The notes beneath the pieces are model-generated. The model searched no databases. It saw nothing but the letters and a program-made list of their open reading frames with translations, and was not told the DNA's origin. A program made the position numbers and the translations under genes. Source: Cristatella mucedo (lineage: Eukaryota; Bryozoa; Phylactolaemata; Cristatellidae). Taken from it: DNA of 47,500 nt. How positions within the stretch are numbered: the stretch's first letter is position 1; every line of letters begins with the position of its first letter. The DNA lies in NCBI GenBank assembly GCA_009760855.2, contig WPIO01000037.1:1145001-1192500 (forward strand), given 5' to 3'. Shown here piece after piece: positions 12,907 through 23,900 of this stretch.

Positions 12907-13070
12907 AGCCGTAATGGCTCACTGGGTAAGACGGTAGCTTTTCACGATTTCGGCCCCGAGGTCGTGGGTTCGAATCCTGTGGTGGGCGATCCTTTATTGC
13001 CACTGCAAGCGGTGGTGATAGCCTTCAAGGCTCTTCTGTCGCTATACGAAAAGAGGCTGTTAAATCAGCT
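12907..13070 (+). mobile_element. tRNA-derived SINE (family B)
   Basis: A tRNA-like head has GCCGTAATGGCTCACTGGGT (box A region) and GAGGTCGTGGGTTCGAATCC (box B, about 12958-12977). The body carries GATCCTTTATTGCCACTGCA and CTCTTCTGTCGCTATACGAA, and the end is GAGGCTGTTAAATCAGCT. This body and tail differ from family A. Related copies lie at 14037, 24325, 30777, 38081 and 43233, and a weaker one near 19797. Confidence 0.8.
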
Positions 13071-14036
13071 AGTATTTTATTTTGTTGTTGCATGAGAGCA
13101 GTTGGGTAGGCTCTACAGAAAGTGAGTGGGATAAGAAGGACACGCCCACTGGGCCCACTGCCAATCTGGCCAACAAACCCTTGTGTAGATACCCCAGTTA
13201 ATCAAAGCCTGCTCTCCCATCGCTTGGGTTCCATGCCTCCTTACTACCACCCCCACCGGACAGCAGCTGCATGAGTTAAGGCAGATGGCGGGTGGTCAGC
13301 TAGAGCAGTTTTTGCATTTTTTGTGACATCGATTTCGTCGAGAAGGCATTGGGGAGTCACCGATAGCTTGCAAGTTGATGATGCACTCGATTTCGTTCGT
13401 CAGCTCCTCACGTGCATTATTTCCTCTCGTGCATCAGTTCTGTGCATAAGCTGCTTCTGAGGTCTCGATCTTCTTGAGGCCTTGATGTGCTAACTTATCC
13501 ACCTGCCTGCGCAAGCCCAGCTTGCCCGAGGGCAATGCGAGTTTGGCTAGCCCCGAATTGAAGCAGCTATTTGTTATGGCCGGCTGTCATCATCACATCG
13601 GAGTATGCCAGCCACCCCACTCATGGTGGCACGTACCGGATGTACTCCTTAGCTGGATGGCACGGCAGAGGAAGGTCGTTGTGCAAAGATTTTGCTGTAG
13701 AATCTCCAACTGACCTCCGACCTGGAGGAGAGAAAAAAGAGAGGTGAGCAGAGCTTCGGAGAGGTAGATCCAATGCTGCCAACATGTCGAGAGGATCTGG
13801 CATGACGACTGCTTTTCGAGAGACTGAGAGCAACAGTCGTACTCTGGCCGACAGCAGGCACTCTCCTGTGTTTTGAATCGTAACTGTCAGTCCACACCCG
13901 GTCTGCTGACCGGTTGCAGTCAGGTCGCATCAAAAACTGCACCCGACACTGGTGGAGCTGTGCACTGCACAGTCTGATCTCTTGCTCCTCTCATTCTCTC
14001 CTCGCCTCTCCCCGCTTGACTCAGATTGAATTTTTG
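13071..14036. other. No recognisable gene
   Basis: Between two family B SINEs I see no conserved peptide, RNA or repeat. Short frames such as 13649..13942 (-) have no domain. Confidence 0.5.
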
Positions 14037-14190
14037 GTAAGCGATTTAACAGCCTCATTTATATAGCAGCAGAAGAATCTTTACGGCATTATCACCACTC
14101 GAAGTAGAAATAAAGGATCACCCACTGCAGGACTCGAACTCACGACCTGGGTCTTGAGCAATCACCTTACCTCCTTAGCTAAGACCCAGG
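14037..14190 (-). mobile_element. tRNA-derived SINE (family B)
   Basis: On the minus strand the head reads CCTGGGTCTTAGCTAAGGAG, then a box B-like GGTCGTGAGTTCGAGTCCTG, a GATCCTTTATTTCTACTTCG body, and an end AATGAGGCTGTTAAATCGCT. It is one of the best preserved members of the family. Confidence 0.85.
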
Positions 14191-15365
14191 GGTTGAAGTA
14201 AGCCATTGCTCCGTGGGTTACGGACTACGGAACTCACTTCCACGATTCTTGAACAGCATCAACACCCATTCTTTCCTGCTAACCACACTAGCCCTTCCGT
14301 TACAACCCTGCCCTACCTAAACCTCTATGCTACATTCTTGGCTGACATCTTGGATGCTTTTTAGTAGTCTTTATTCCGTGAGATGAGAGTATTTTGATCC
14401 CGTCTCCCCCCTTACGACTCAACGTCGGTTTCCTTCGCTGCCTTAATAGCTGTCCAGTCCAGGACACTAATGACGAAAGTTTTTGAAGAGTTTTTGACAC
14501 GTTTGGCCTGCTTCTTTTGCCCGATGCCCACTTGGCACCGACTCTCTTGCTGCAAGTCGTCCTGAACCCCTCTCAGACTAATGCCAGTAGCTGGTAGCCG
14601 GCTCAAGCTGCGACGTCCCAGACATGCCTTGTCCTGGTAAGCCATATCGATACGTCTTCACTCTGCTCCGCCCACAACTCGGCCTAAGCTGGACTGTGCA
14701 CAAGTGCTGCTGGCTGGTTAGCGCTTCCCACGGAGGACCACAGCTCTTTATGGAAGTGACACGATAGGCAGAAGGCGGTCGGTCACCCGACAGGCAGAGG
14801 GCGGTTGCAAGCAAGCAGAAGGCTGCGATCAAGTGATCTGCTGGAGCGTGCACACACAGCTCCAGTCCCGGACAGTGTTTGTTGCACTGACACTGAGCTC
14901 GTGCTAAAGCAGCGACGTGCATGGCCACCCACAGCGGTGTGTCGCGGGCCGTTGCTGGCGGAGGCGGCGGCAGTGGGAATGTCGGCAGTGGCTGTAGCAG
15001 AGGCAGCAGCAGCTGCCGACGGCTGCTGCTCGATGTATTCGTCCACCACCTTGTGCCTGTTTCACTCAGTCGTCTATCGTGTCGAGCAGCTCGGAATGTC
15101 GCTGTTTGATCGTGCAAATAGAACACGCCGCTTTGCGCACACACTCTCTCCTAGAGTGCTAGTACGCTTCTCTGCTCGGTGCCGAGCCAGTTCCTCCCCT
15201 CTGCTACCCGTTCTCTGCTCTGCTCTGATGCCAGCCACCTTCACTCACTGTAGTGCAGGTCTCAAAGCCGGGCACTCGTGGCGAGGTGCCGAGCCGGCCG
15301 CTGCCAGCCGCCCAGTCCAGCTCTGCAAACCTCACCACCCCTTTGGTCCTTCCTTGCTCTTTTGA
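14191..15365. other. No recognisable gene
   Basis: The sequence is CTG/GCC-rich with overlapping frames on both strands at 14578..15144 (-), 14783..15049 (-) and 14805..15365 (+). Mutual shadowing and low-complexity Ala/Ser runs argue against coding. No conserved domain is visible. Confidence 0.5.
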
Positions 15366-15645
15366 TAATGATGATGCATTTGATGCAGTGCCTTTAGAGA
15401 ACTCAATCTCTTTCTAGGTGCTTTACAGTTGCTGCAAATGAAGCACGATCAAATGGATAGTGGTAGCATGCTCAATAAACAACAAGAATAACCTGGTTAG
15501 GGGTGACATGCACAGGGTCAGCATGAAAGTGTGGTTAGCTCCAGGATGCAACCGTGTCAGCACGCATAAGCACATACAGGACGAATCGCAGGGACCGACT
15601 AAATGCTGTCACAAATAGATGCGTTTTTAGTTTCTTTCGTTGCAG
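15366..15645 (-). mobile_element. LINE 3' end fragment
   Basis: The stem-loop tail (near 15374-15430) is followed, reading plus-wise, by the same 3' untranslated sequence as the neighbouring copies: a CATGGTTAG-like motif, GACATGCACAGGGTCAGCAT, GTGTCAGCACGCATAAGCAC, and the codons for the last residues of the reverse transcriptase. It diverges clearly from the 15,722 and 16,380 copies, so it is an older insertion in the same minus orientation. Confidence 0.8.
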
Positions 15646-15721
15646 ATTGTGTCAGCGGTGAGTGGCAATGCTTCGAGTCGTGCCATTGCTATGTGGCACC
15701 TCGACCTGACCACTGGTTAAT

Positions 15722-16379
15722 ATTAATATTGCACTTGATAAAGCGCCCTCAGAGAACTTAATCTCTTTCTAGGCGCTTTACATTTGCTGCAAAGTGATAC
15801 GCAATAGAATAGTAAGTAAAATCATGCTTGAAAAACAAACAAAATGAATAACATGGTTAGGGGTTACATGCACTGGGTCAGCATGCAAATGTGGTTAGTG
15901 GCAGCATGAACAGTGTCAGCACGCATAAGCACATCGAGGACGAATCACAAGGACCCACTAAATGCTGTCCTAAATAGGTATGTTTTTAAGTTTCTTTTAA
16001 ATGTGGTCAGGTCAGGGGATGTTCTGATGCAGGTCGGGAGGGAGTTCCAGGCTGTGGGAGCATACGAGCTAAATGCCCGGTCTCCAAAGGATTTAAGGTT
16101 TGTACGAGGTATTTCTAGACTGTTGGATTCCGAAAAGCGAGTGGTACGATGCTTTGCCTGATGGGGTAGTATATCTGAAAGATAGGCTGGAGCCATAGAA
16201 TGAAGAGACCTAAAAGTGAGCGACACAACCTTGAAGTCAATCCGTTGCTTGACTGGTAACCAGTGCAGGTCGGCGAGAAGTGGAGTAATGTGGCAACTGC
16301 GACGCTCACGACAGACAAGCCTAGCTGCAGAGTTTTGCACCAGCTGCAATCGCCTGATCGCACATGCTGGTAGGCCAGT
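15722..16379 (-). mobile_element. 5'-truncated LINE copy, tandem unit 1
   Basis: On the minus strand this encodes the last part of a CR1/L2-group reverse transcriptase ORF (frame 15945..16349): LQLVQNSAARLVCRER, HITPLLADLHWLPVKQRI, SLHSMAPAYLSD, then PTAWNSLPTCIRTSPDLTTF and a stop. A roughly 200-bp 3' region and the stem-loop tail follow. It begins exactly where the TAA run of the next copy ends. Compared with unit 2, 679 bp away, I count only about half a dozen differences over 650 bp, so the two are recent relatives or a duplication. Confidence 0.9.
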
Positions 16380-17530
16380 AATAATAATAATAATAATAAT
16401 AATAATATTGCACTTGATAAAGCGCCCTCAGAGAACTTAATCTCTTTCTAGGCGCTTTACATTTGCTGCAAAGTGATACGCAATAGAATAGTAAGTAAAA
16501 TCATGCTTGAAAAACAAACAAAATGAATAACATGGTTAGGGGTTACATGCACTGGGTCAGCATGCAAATGTGGTTAGTGGCAGCATGAACAGTGTCAGCA
16601 CGCATAAGCACATCGAGGACGAATCACAAGGACCCACTAAATGCTGTCCTAAATAGGTATGTTTTTAAGTTTCTTTTAAATGTGGTCAGGTCAGGGGATG
16701 TTCTGATGCAGGTCGGGAGGGAGTTCCAGGCTGTGGGAGCATACGAGCTAAATGCACGGTCTCCAAAGGATTTAAGGTTTGTGCGAGGTATTTCTAGACT
16801 GTTGGATTCCGAAAAAGCGAGTGGTACGATGCTTTGCCTGATGGGTTAGTGTATCTGAAAGATAGGCTGGAGCCATAGAATGAAGAGACCTAAAAGTGAG
16901 CGACAAAACCTTGAAGTCAATCCGTTGCTTGACTGGTAACCAGTGCAGGTCGGCGAGAAGTGGAGTAATGTGGCAACTGCGACGCTCACGACAGACAAGC
17001 CTAGCTGCAGAGTTTTGCACCAGCTGCAATCGCCTGATCGTACATGCTGGTAGGCCAGTCAGCAGTGAGTTGCAGAAGTCGAGACGAGATGTCACGAATG
17101 CATGGACCAACTTGGACGTGGTATCCTTATCTAAACAAGCCCTAATTTTAGCAATGTTATGAAGCTGAAAATAGGCTGATTTGACTGTGGAGCTGATGTG
17201 GTCGTCTAACGAGAGGTCGCTTTGGAATATGACACCTAGATTTCGAGCTGATGCAACTGGAGATATGCTGGCAGAGCCAATTTTGAACGTCAGCCTTTCC
17301 AATTTCTGAATAACACTAGGTTTGCCCATAACTAGTAAGTTAGTTTTATCATCGTTTAGTTTTAGAAAATTTGCTGCCATCCATGATCGGATGTCATCAA
17401 TGCATGCAGCAAGATGAGAGGCGCTCTAGAAGAACTTTGTGATCGATGGTATCAAAAGCTGCCGAAAGATCGAGCAAAACAAGAAGAGACACTCTACCCA
17501 TGTCTGCATTCCTAAGTGCGCGCACACTGC
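16380..17530 (-). mobile_element. LINE copy with internal deletion in reverse transcriptase, tandem unit 2
   Basis: On the minus strand, DMGRVSLLVLLDLSAAFDTI (reverse transcriptase motif A region, about 17430-17500) is followed within a few dozen bases by MAANFLKLNDDKTNLLVMGK (17380 downward). The normal spacing in this family is over a hundred residues, so the part with the catalytic YxDD motif is deleted. The frame then runs through NLGVIFQSDLSLDDHI, LVHAFVTSRLDFCNSLL, LQLVQNSAARL and LHWLPVKQRI. One frameshift near 16815 breaks the C-terminus. The 3' tail ends in a run of about nine ATT units at 16381-16407. It cannot make an active enzyme. Confidence 0.9.
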
Positions 17531-17953
17531 TGCTGCTGCTCCAATGAGTGAGCGCTCTTGAATCACGTGCCTCCATCACATGCCTTGCTGCTGCCGGTGC
17601 GGTACTCGTCGACCGATTCGTCGTCCTGTAGGTAGCGCGGCGGCTGCCGAGTGGTGGAGGAGGTGCTACGAGAAACGCCCCCCCCTGCGCCGGTCGAGCG
17701 GAGTACTCTGGGAGAAGTGGAAGTGACGACGAGAGCGCCGACGGAAATTGAACGAGCTGTCGAGCGGCCGAGGGGGACAGGCAGCTCGGAGAAAGGGAAG
17801 CGAAGCCTGCGACCTGAGACTGCAGCTGCCTGAGCTCGGCGCCAAGGTTCGGCGGCAGCGGCTGGCTGCTCAGCAGGTGAGAAGGAGGGCGGCGATTGGC
17901 GGCAAAAGCGGCGGGCTCAGGCAGACCGACCGACCGACCGACCGGCGGCAACC
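17531..17953 (+). promoter_or_regulatory. Putative 5' flank and 5' UTR of the PPP1R16 gene
   Basis: Right after the truncated LINE the sequence becomes GC- and CpG-rich up to the start codon at 17954. A GACC repeat (about 17923-17943) sits ten bases before the ATG, whose context GGCAACCATGC fits an animal start. Frames on both strands here (17397..17951 minus, 17748..18026 plus) are shadows. No TATA box is evident; the transcription start cannot be placed. Confidence 0.5.
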
Positions 17954-20900
17954 ATGCCGGCCGAGCACGCCGAGCTCGTGGAGGAGATGCAGGAGATTGA
18001 GAAGCTGCCCACCGTCGAGCGGCTGAAGCTGGCGCGCAAGCGGCGGCTGCAGCAGCTGAAGAAGTACGCCGAATACGAGAAGAAACTCGACAAGCTCGAG
18101 AAGAGCACGATGAAGAAGAACTCGACGAAAGGTGGCGCGGCGGCTGGCGGCGGCTCAGCGCCGCCGCCGTCGCCGCCGCGCGAGGGGCGTCGCTCCTCGC
18201 GGCGGCTCGTCTTTGCCGACAGCATCGTTTTCCTCGATGCCGCTTCGAGGAACGACGTGGAAGAAGGTGCGTGGCATTGCAGCGCCGCGCGTGGCGCGGC
18301 AGCTTGTGCTTGACCGAGCGAGCGCGTGACTGGGCTGGGCAGCCCGATGAAGTGATAATGATGAATTATTGTTATCAATGATAAAAAGCGATTACGTTGA
18401 GGCTCAAGAGAACTAAATCTCTTTTTCCATGCGCCTTACTTGTGCTGGAAAGAAGGCCCACGTGCCTCGCTCGGGAAGAGCCCCCCCCCCAGGAGTGTGA
18501 GGGAGGGAGGAAAGGATGAGTTGGCTAAACCTTGACATCTTGTACTGGTAGCCAGATAGCCAGAAAGTAATAGGCATAGCTGAGTAGGAGGGGCAGTCTC
18601 GGAATTGAGTAGGAAGGCTGTAGCAGTGCATGACTGTTGGAAAGGATGCACCATGCTTGGCAGCCAGAGAGAAGAGGCCTTGTTGCATAATAATGTGGAA
18701 GAGACTTCAGCAGCCTACGACTGGCTGGCCCAAAGAATTCTTGTACCAGCGGTCTTCAGGTGAAGGAAAACAGCTGACTTATTATTAACTTTATATTAAC
18801 TTAACCTATAACTTATATTAACTTATGACAGCTAACTTAAGAGAGTCCAGATCCAGGATCTGAGGGTACGAAGAGGCTGAAACTAGTGAGGCATTTCAGC
18901 TAGGGATGAATAATAACAGTAATAATAATAATAATAATAAGAGATCTTGTAGTGCCTGCCCTAAGAGGACCATGTCTTTGCAGGAACTTTACATTTGCTG
19001 CAAAGGAAGCAGGTCAATTCATTGGCATGCTGCTGAGCCGGTTGGCGTGCAAGCCTATTTGTGCCTTTACCCGTGGCTTGCGTCTTTTTTGGACATGGAC
19101 TCCCCCTTCCACACACCCTACTGCTGATGGTCGTAGTAGTCAGCGGCAGTAGCAGCAACAGCAAGTCGAAAAGAGCTCGATTTCCCTGTGGCCTGGCAGG
19201 CAGCAAGTCATGCGCCGGGCTAATTGCTTATTTTGCTGCTAGCCGGGGAGGCAGGGACTTGGTTACAAAATTCTCGATTAGCACAGTCCTCCTCATGAGA
19301 GACAGCTGCTCCAGCTGCTTGCGGCTGTCGTGTCCTTCTGCTGCACATCTGCTGCTGTAGTCGGCCCGGGTGCGCAGGACAGGTGGCAGCGACTGGCTAT
19401 TCCACGTGGTATAGATGCAATCGTGATGCAAGCAATCCTTAAGTCAGCGGGCGGTATGTGAATATCGCAATTTGTGATAAGAGAGATACACCGGCGTGTG
19501 CATTTCGAGTCGACAGTTGCAGTCGAGCAGCTTCACGCGTTGTTTGTAATGTTTATCAGTCTGTTTCTTTAAAATCCCTGTCCCCACTCTCTGTTTAATT
19601 TCTCAGTCACTCTGTGTCTGTCGGTCTTGCGGATATACATGAAGCCTTCCCAGATGGGCCTGGCTGCCAGTGGACTCTTGCTAGTGGCTGGTGGTGGCCA
19701 TGTGGCAATTCGGACTATTAATTTCTTGCTGTGTGCCATCTCCATGGTGACGATCTATTGCAACTTTATAAAGTAACGGTCAGCTGACTGATTCAATAGC
19801 CCCATTTATATGTTGGCCGAAGAGCCTTTACAGCTCCCCCTCCCCCTATCTAGCTGGCAACAAAGAATCGTCTGCTACTGGTCTCGAGCCCGTGGTCAGG
19901 TGATGACGCAGTATCAACTCGACACGTGGACGTGCATGCACCCATCTGTGGCCGCGCTCGTCTGCAGGATCGGTTTCCTTGTGTCTCCCCTGCCACTCCC
20001 CTGCCCTCCCCCCCCCCCGAGAGCCACAGCTGACCGAGTGCGCGGTCGTCGCTGTTGCAGTGCGAAGCCTGCTCGAGAGAGGCGTGAACCCCAACGTCGC
20101 CAATGACGATGGCCTCACCGCCCTGCACCAGGTCAGCTATCGTGGCGGTTGCGTGCGCCGGTATCCGATCTGCTTCGTGCCTGTAGGCGCTGGTGGTTGC
20201 CGATGTCGCAAGGTGCATGCTGCCTCGGGATCCTTGCTTGCCTCGCCGGGATGACTGCAGCGCAGCGGACCGCGGTGCATGCCGTGTGTGAGCCTCTTGG
20301 CCGGCACTCACTTCTGCTGCTCTCGCTGGCTGGCCGGCAGCATTTTCAAGCTTCGAAAGGTCATCTAGCCTTGGTCCCTTTCCGCTCTTGCTTGGGCCTA
20401 GCAACACTAGCAGCAACGAGGTGCGTGGCACTCCAGAATGGGCGATTTCCGGCGGATTTCCGCAAATTTCTCAAGTCAAAGATGCTCATCACAAGGGCGC
20501 TTAGCAAAGGAGAGCTACTCCTCAAAGGAATGCTATGCGAACAGGCAATACTTGGCATTATACCAAAAGATGAATAGAATAGCCATTTTATTGTGCCGAT
20601 GCAACCCGAAAACTTGAGGAGGCCGGAATTGGTGAAGCGGTTCTGGTTTGGTTTGGAGGAGCAAAGGCCCGTTCACTAGGCCCCCTAAACATTCATCTGC
20701 TGCTCACAGCTCTAAAGAAAAGCGTTGGCTGCCTTATTACTCACTCACCGTCTTCTCCTACATCCAGTGCTTCTGGGCTCACATGAACCGCTTTGTGACA
20801 TGGTAATAGTAATAATAATAATAATAACGAACTTGGTAAAGCATCCTCAGAGAACGAAATCTCTCTCTAGGCGCTTTACATTTGCTACAAATGAAGCATG

Positions 20901-23900
20901 ATTGAATGGTCAGTAGTAGCATGTTCAATAAACAACAAGAATAGCATGGTGCCAGGTAAACACCGGTCCATATAACAGCGAAGGACCTCAAGCCATAAGG
21001 TTATTGCTTCACGATCGATTTCATTGAGCTAGCATTAAATTCGACTAATCTTCGAATGTGCTTACACTGGCTCATTTAGTTCGGTGTCAAATGTCAGCTC
21101 CACAGTCAAGTCTAACTTCTTTCAGCTACGTAACATTGCAAACAATTGGGCTCGCTTAGATAGGTAAGCCACATCCTAGTTAGTCAATGAATGTGTGACG
21201 TTCTCATCTCGACTTCTGTAACTCGCTATTCGCAGGTCTTTCATGTGCGATGAGGCGCTTACATTGTAGGCAAAATTCAGCTGCCAGGCTTTTCAGATGT
21301 CAAGCGTCACAATTGTGCCTCATTAAACCACTTTTCACCGACTTTCGATGGCATCAAGCTGAGTATTTACTTTAAGGGTCTGTCGCTCATTTTTAGGTAT
21401 ATTCATTCTCTGGCTCTTGCCTACCTATCAGGACTACCTCCCAATCGTACCGACTGCTCTTCTGACTCGAATTGTTTAGCTATACTTCGTTGTACGAACC
21501 TGAAATCTTTTGGAGACTCTAGTGCCTCTAGTTTCGTATACTCCCAAAGCTCGGTACTCACTCGTGACTGACGTCACGGCATATCCCCTGAGGCGACGAT
21601 ATTTAAAAAAAGGCTAAGAAAAAGCACGGTTTCGTGCATAGCGTTTGCTGGGTCCGGTCGAGTTATCCTTTGTATGACCGAGACTGCTGCTCTGTGTGGG
21701 CTTATCGTCCGATCCGGTCGGTTGGCTGCAGTGATGATGATAATAATATATTTGTACGGCGGCCCTAAGAGAACTTAATAACCTCTTTCTGTGCATTTAA
21801 CATATTCTGTAAAGGAAGCACGATCGAATGTTAACACCGGCATGCTCAATGTCAGCAAGCAAGAGGTGCTGGCTGTTCCTGGCGGGATGATTAGTACAGG
21901 TTTTCTGCCTTCGTTTCGGCCTGTCTCTGTATTTCCACTTGTTCCTTTCGTCTTCTTCCGGCTCTTCTGCTTGGCAAGCCGTAGGTCGACAGTGGAGATA
22001 GGTGGCGCTGTAGAGCTTTCGCGTGCTGCGTGCGAGGTCGTTTGATTTTTGCATTGCCTACTTCTAGTGTGCCATCGACGACGGCGTGGAGATGGCAGTT
22101 CTGCTGCTTGAGTACGCGGCCAACGTTAACTCGCAGGACAGCGAGATGTGGACGCCCCTGCACGCTGCAGCAACGTGTGGACACATACGCATCTGTCAGC
22201 AGCTCGTGCAGGCGTAAGCTGCCGGAGCGGCTTCGGCGGCGGGTTTTCTTGCCTCTTTGCCCAGTGCTAGTGCAGACTCGGTGCGGCTGCCCAGAATGTG
22301 ATGCCGTACTAAGTAAAAATTCAACCGCACGGTGGGGCTTAGTATCATATTAAGTATTATAAGTAATTTTTCCTGTAGGCTGTACACTATTAGCTGCAAG
22401 CATGCCAGTAAGCAGAGGGCTCTTCGGTAAACTATGTGCCCGGTGCATCTCTTTTGATTCGGTTATAATAATAATACATTTGTATTTTGCACTCACAGTG
22501 AGCGTAATTTCTTTCTAAATTTAATAATTATTAATGTAATTTCTAATTTCGTAATTTCTTTCTTTCATTTCTTCCTTTACATAAGCTGTAAAGGAAGCAT
22601 TATCAAACGGTTAACACGTGGTGACATGCACAATGTCAACAAGCAAACATGGTTAGGGCAACATGCCTAATATCAACATGTAAATGTGATTAATGTTAGC
22701 GTGCACAGAAGTCAGCTGTTCGCCTTCGAGCAAGGAGCTGACTCTCTCATCTTCGTTCAATACTATTACCCCCACCCGGCTGAAGCTGCCGCTGAAGCCG
22801 GCGCTTAGCTTTGATGGCAGCTTAGGTGCTATCACGTGCTTGCTGCTCGCCGGTGTCGCTGTTCAAGTCGTTTCAGGTCTGCTTCGATGCATTTCGTTGC
22901 TTGCTGCCGTCGCTTGCGTTGAAAACGAATCGCGCTACAACTTCCTGCAGCGGTGCCAACCTGCTTGCTGTGAACGCCGACGGTAACATGCCGTACGACA
23001 TTTGCGAAGACGAGGCCACTCTCGAGTACGTGGAGACCGAGATGGCCAACACGGGCGTGACTCAGGAGCTGATCGACCGCACGCGCATGTGCCACTCACA
23101 GTCCATGCTCTCCGACATGCAGGCCATTTGTGAGAGCGGCGGCGACCTCGAGGCCAAGGACAAAAATGGCGTCGTTCCGGTAGGGGCTCGCCTCGGGGGG
23201 GGGAGCAGCAGCTGAGCTGGCTGCCGGCGCTGAACTGCAGCAGCTGCCTGTTCGCCTGCCTGGCTGGCCGAGGTACGAGAGAGGCGGTGCTGTCGTTGTT
23301 CGGTTGGTCCTGCGCCGCCGGTCGTCGTTGCAACAGTCACCAATCGGAGAACTCGGCAGCTCGCCGGAGGTTGCCTATACCGAGGGCGTGCTGCCGAATG
23401 GGGTAGAGCGAGGTCAGGGAGCAAAACATATAGTGGACAAATAGCTAGGTTCTTTTTACTTTACTTAATTGGCCTCCGTTGGCTGCTTTCTTTGTGGCCT
23501 GATTCCAGTGTGCATTATGTGTCAAACTACCTCCCTGCCGAAACTGTGGTATCTATAGTGTTCTAGGCAATGCTTGCGGAGGTTTGGGGAGCCGCCTTGT
23601 ACTGCACCGAGGCGCTCTATCGTGCCTATTTAAATTGACTCTGGCTGGTGGGTTGGAGGGGCCATCCCACCCTTTCGTCACCTCAGCTGCTGCTGCTGCG
23701 CCAGTTGCTGGCAGCGCATGCGCAGCCGGCAGCCGCGAGTGCTTGCATCCATGCAACACCACCCCCGACCTTTGCTCTCTTGGCGTTGTAGCTGCACATC
23801 GCTGCAGCCAACGGCTACTATAACGTCGTCGTGTACCTGCTGGAAAAAGGAGTGGCCGTCGATCCGGCGGACAGCGATGGCTGGACGCCGCTGCACGCCG

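Noticed and set aside
12907-12980. Possible functional tRNA gene
   Set aside because: Box A and box B-like sequences are there, but the same block recurs with a fixed non-tRNA body and tail in six other places, so it is a SINE head; no proper acceptor stem was seen.
14578-15365. Long overlapping Ala/Ser-rich frames on both strands
   Set aside because: They shadow one another in CTG/GCC-rich sequence and show no conserved segment.
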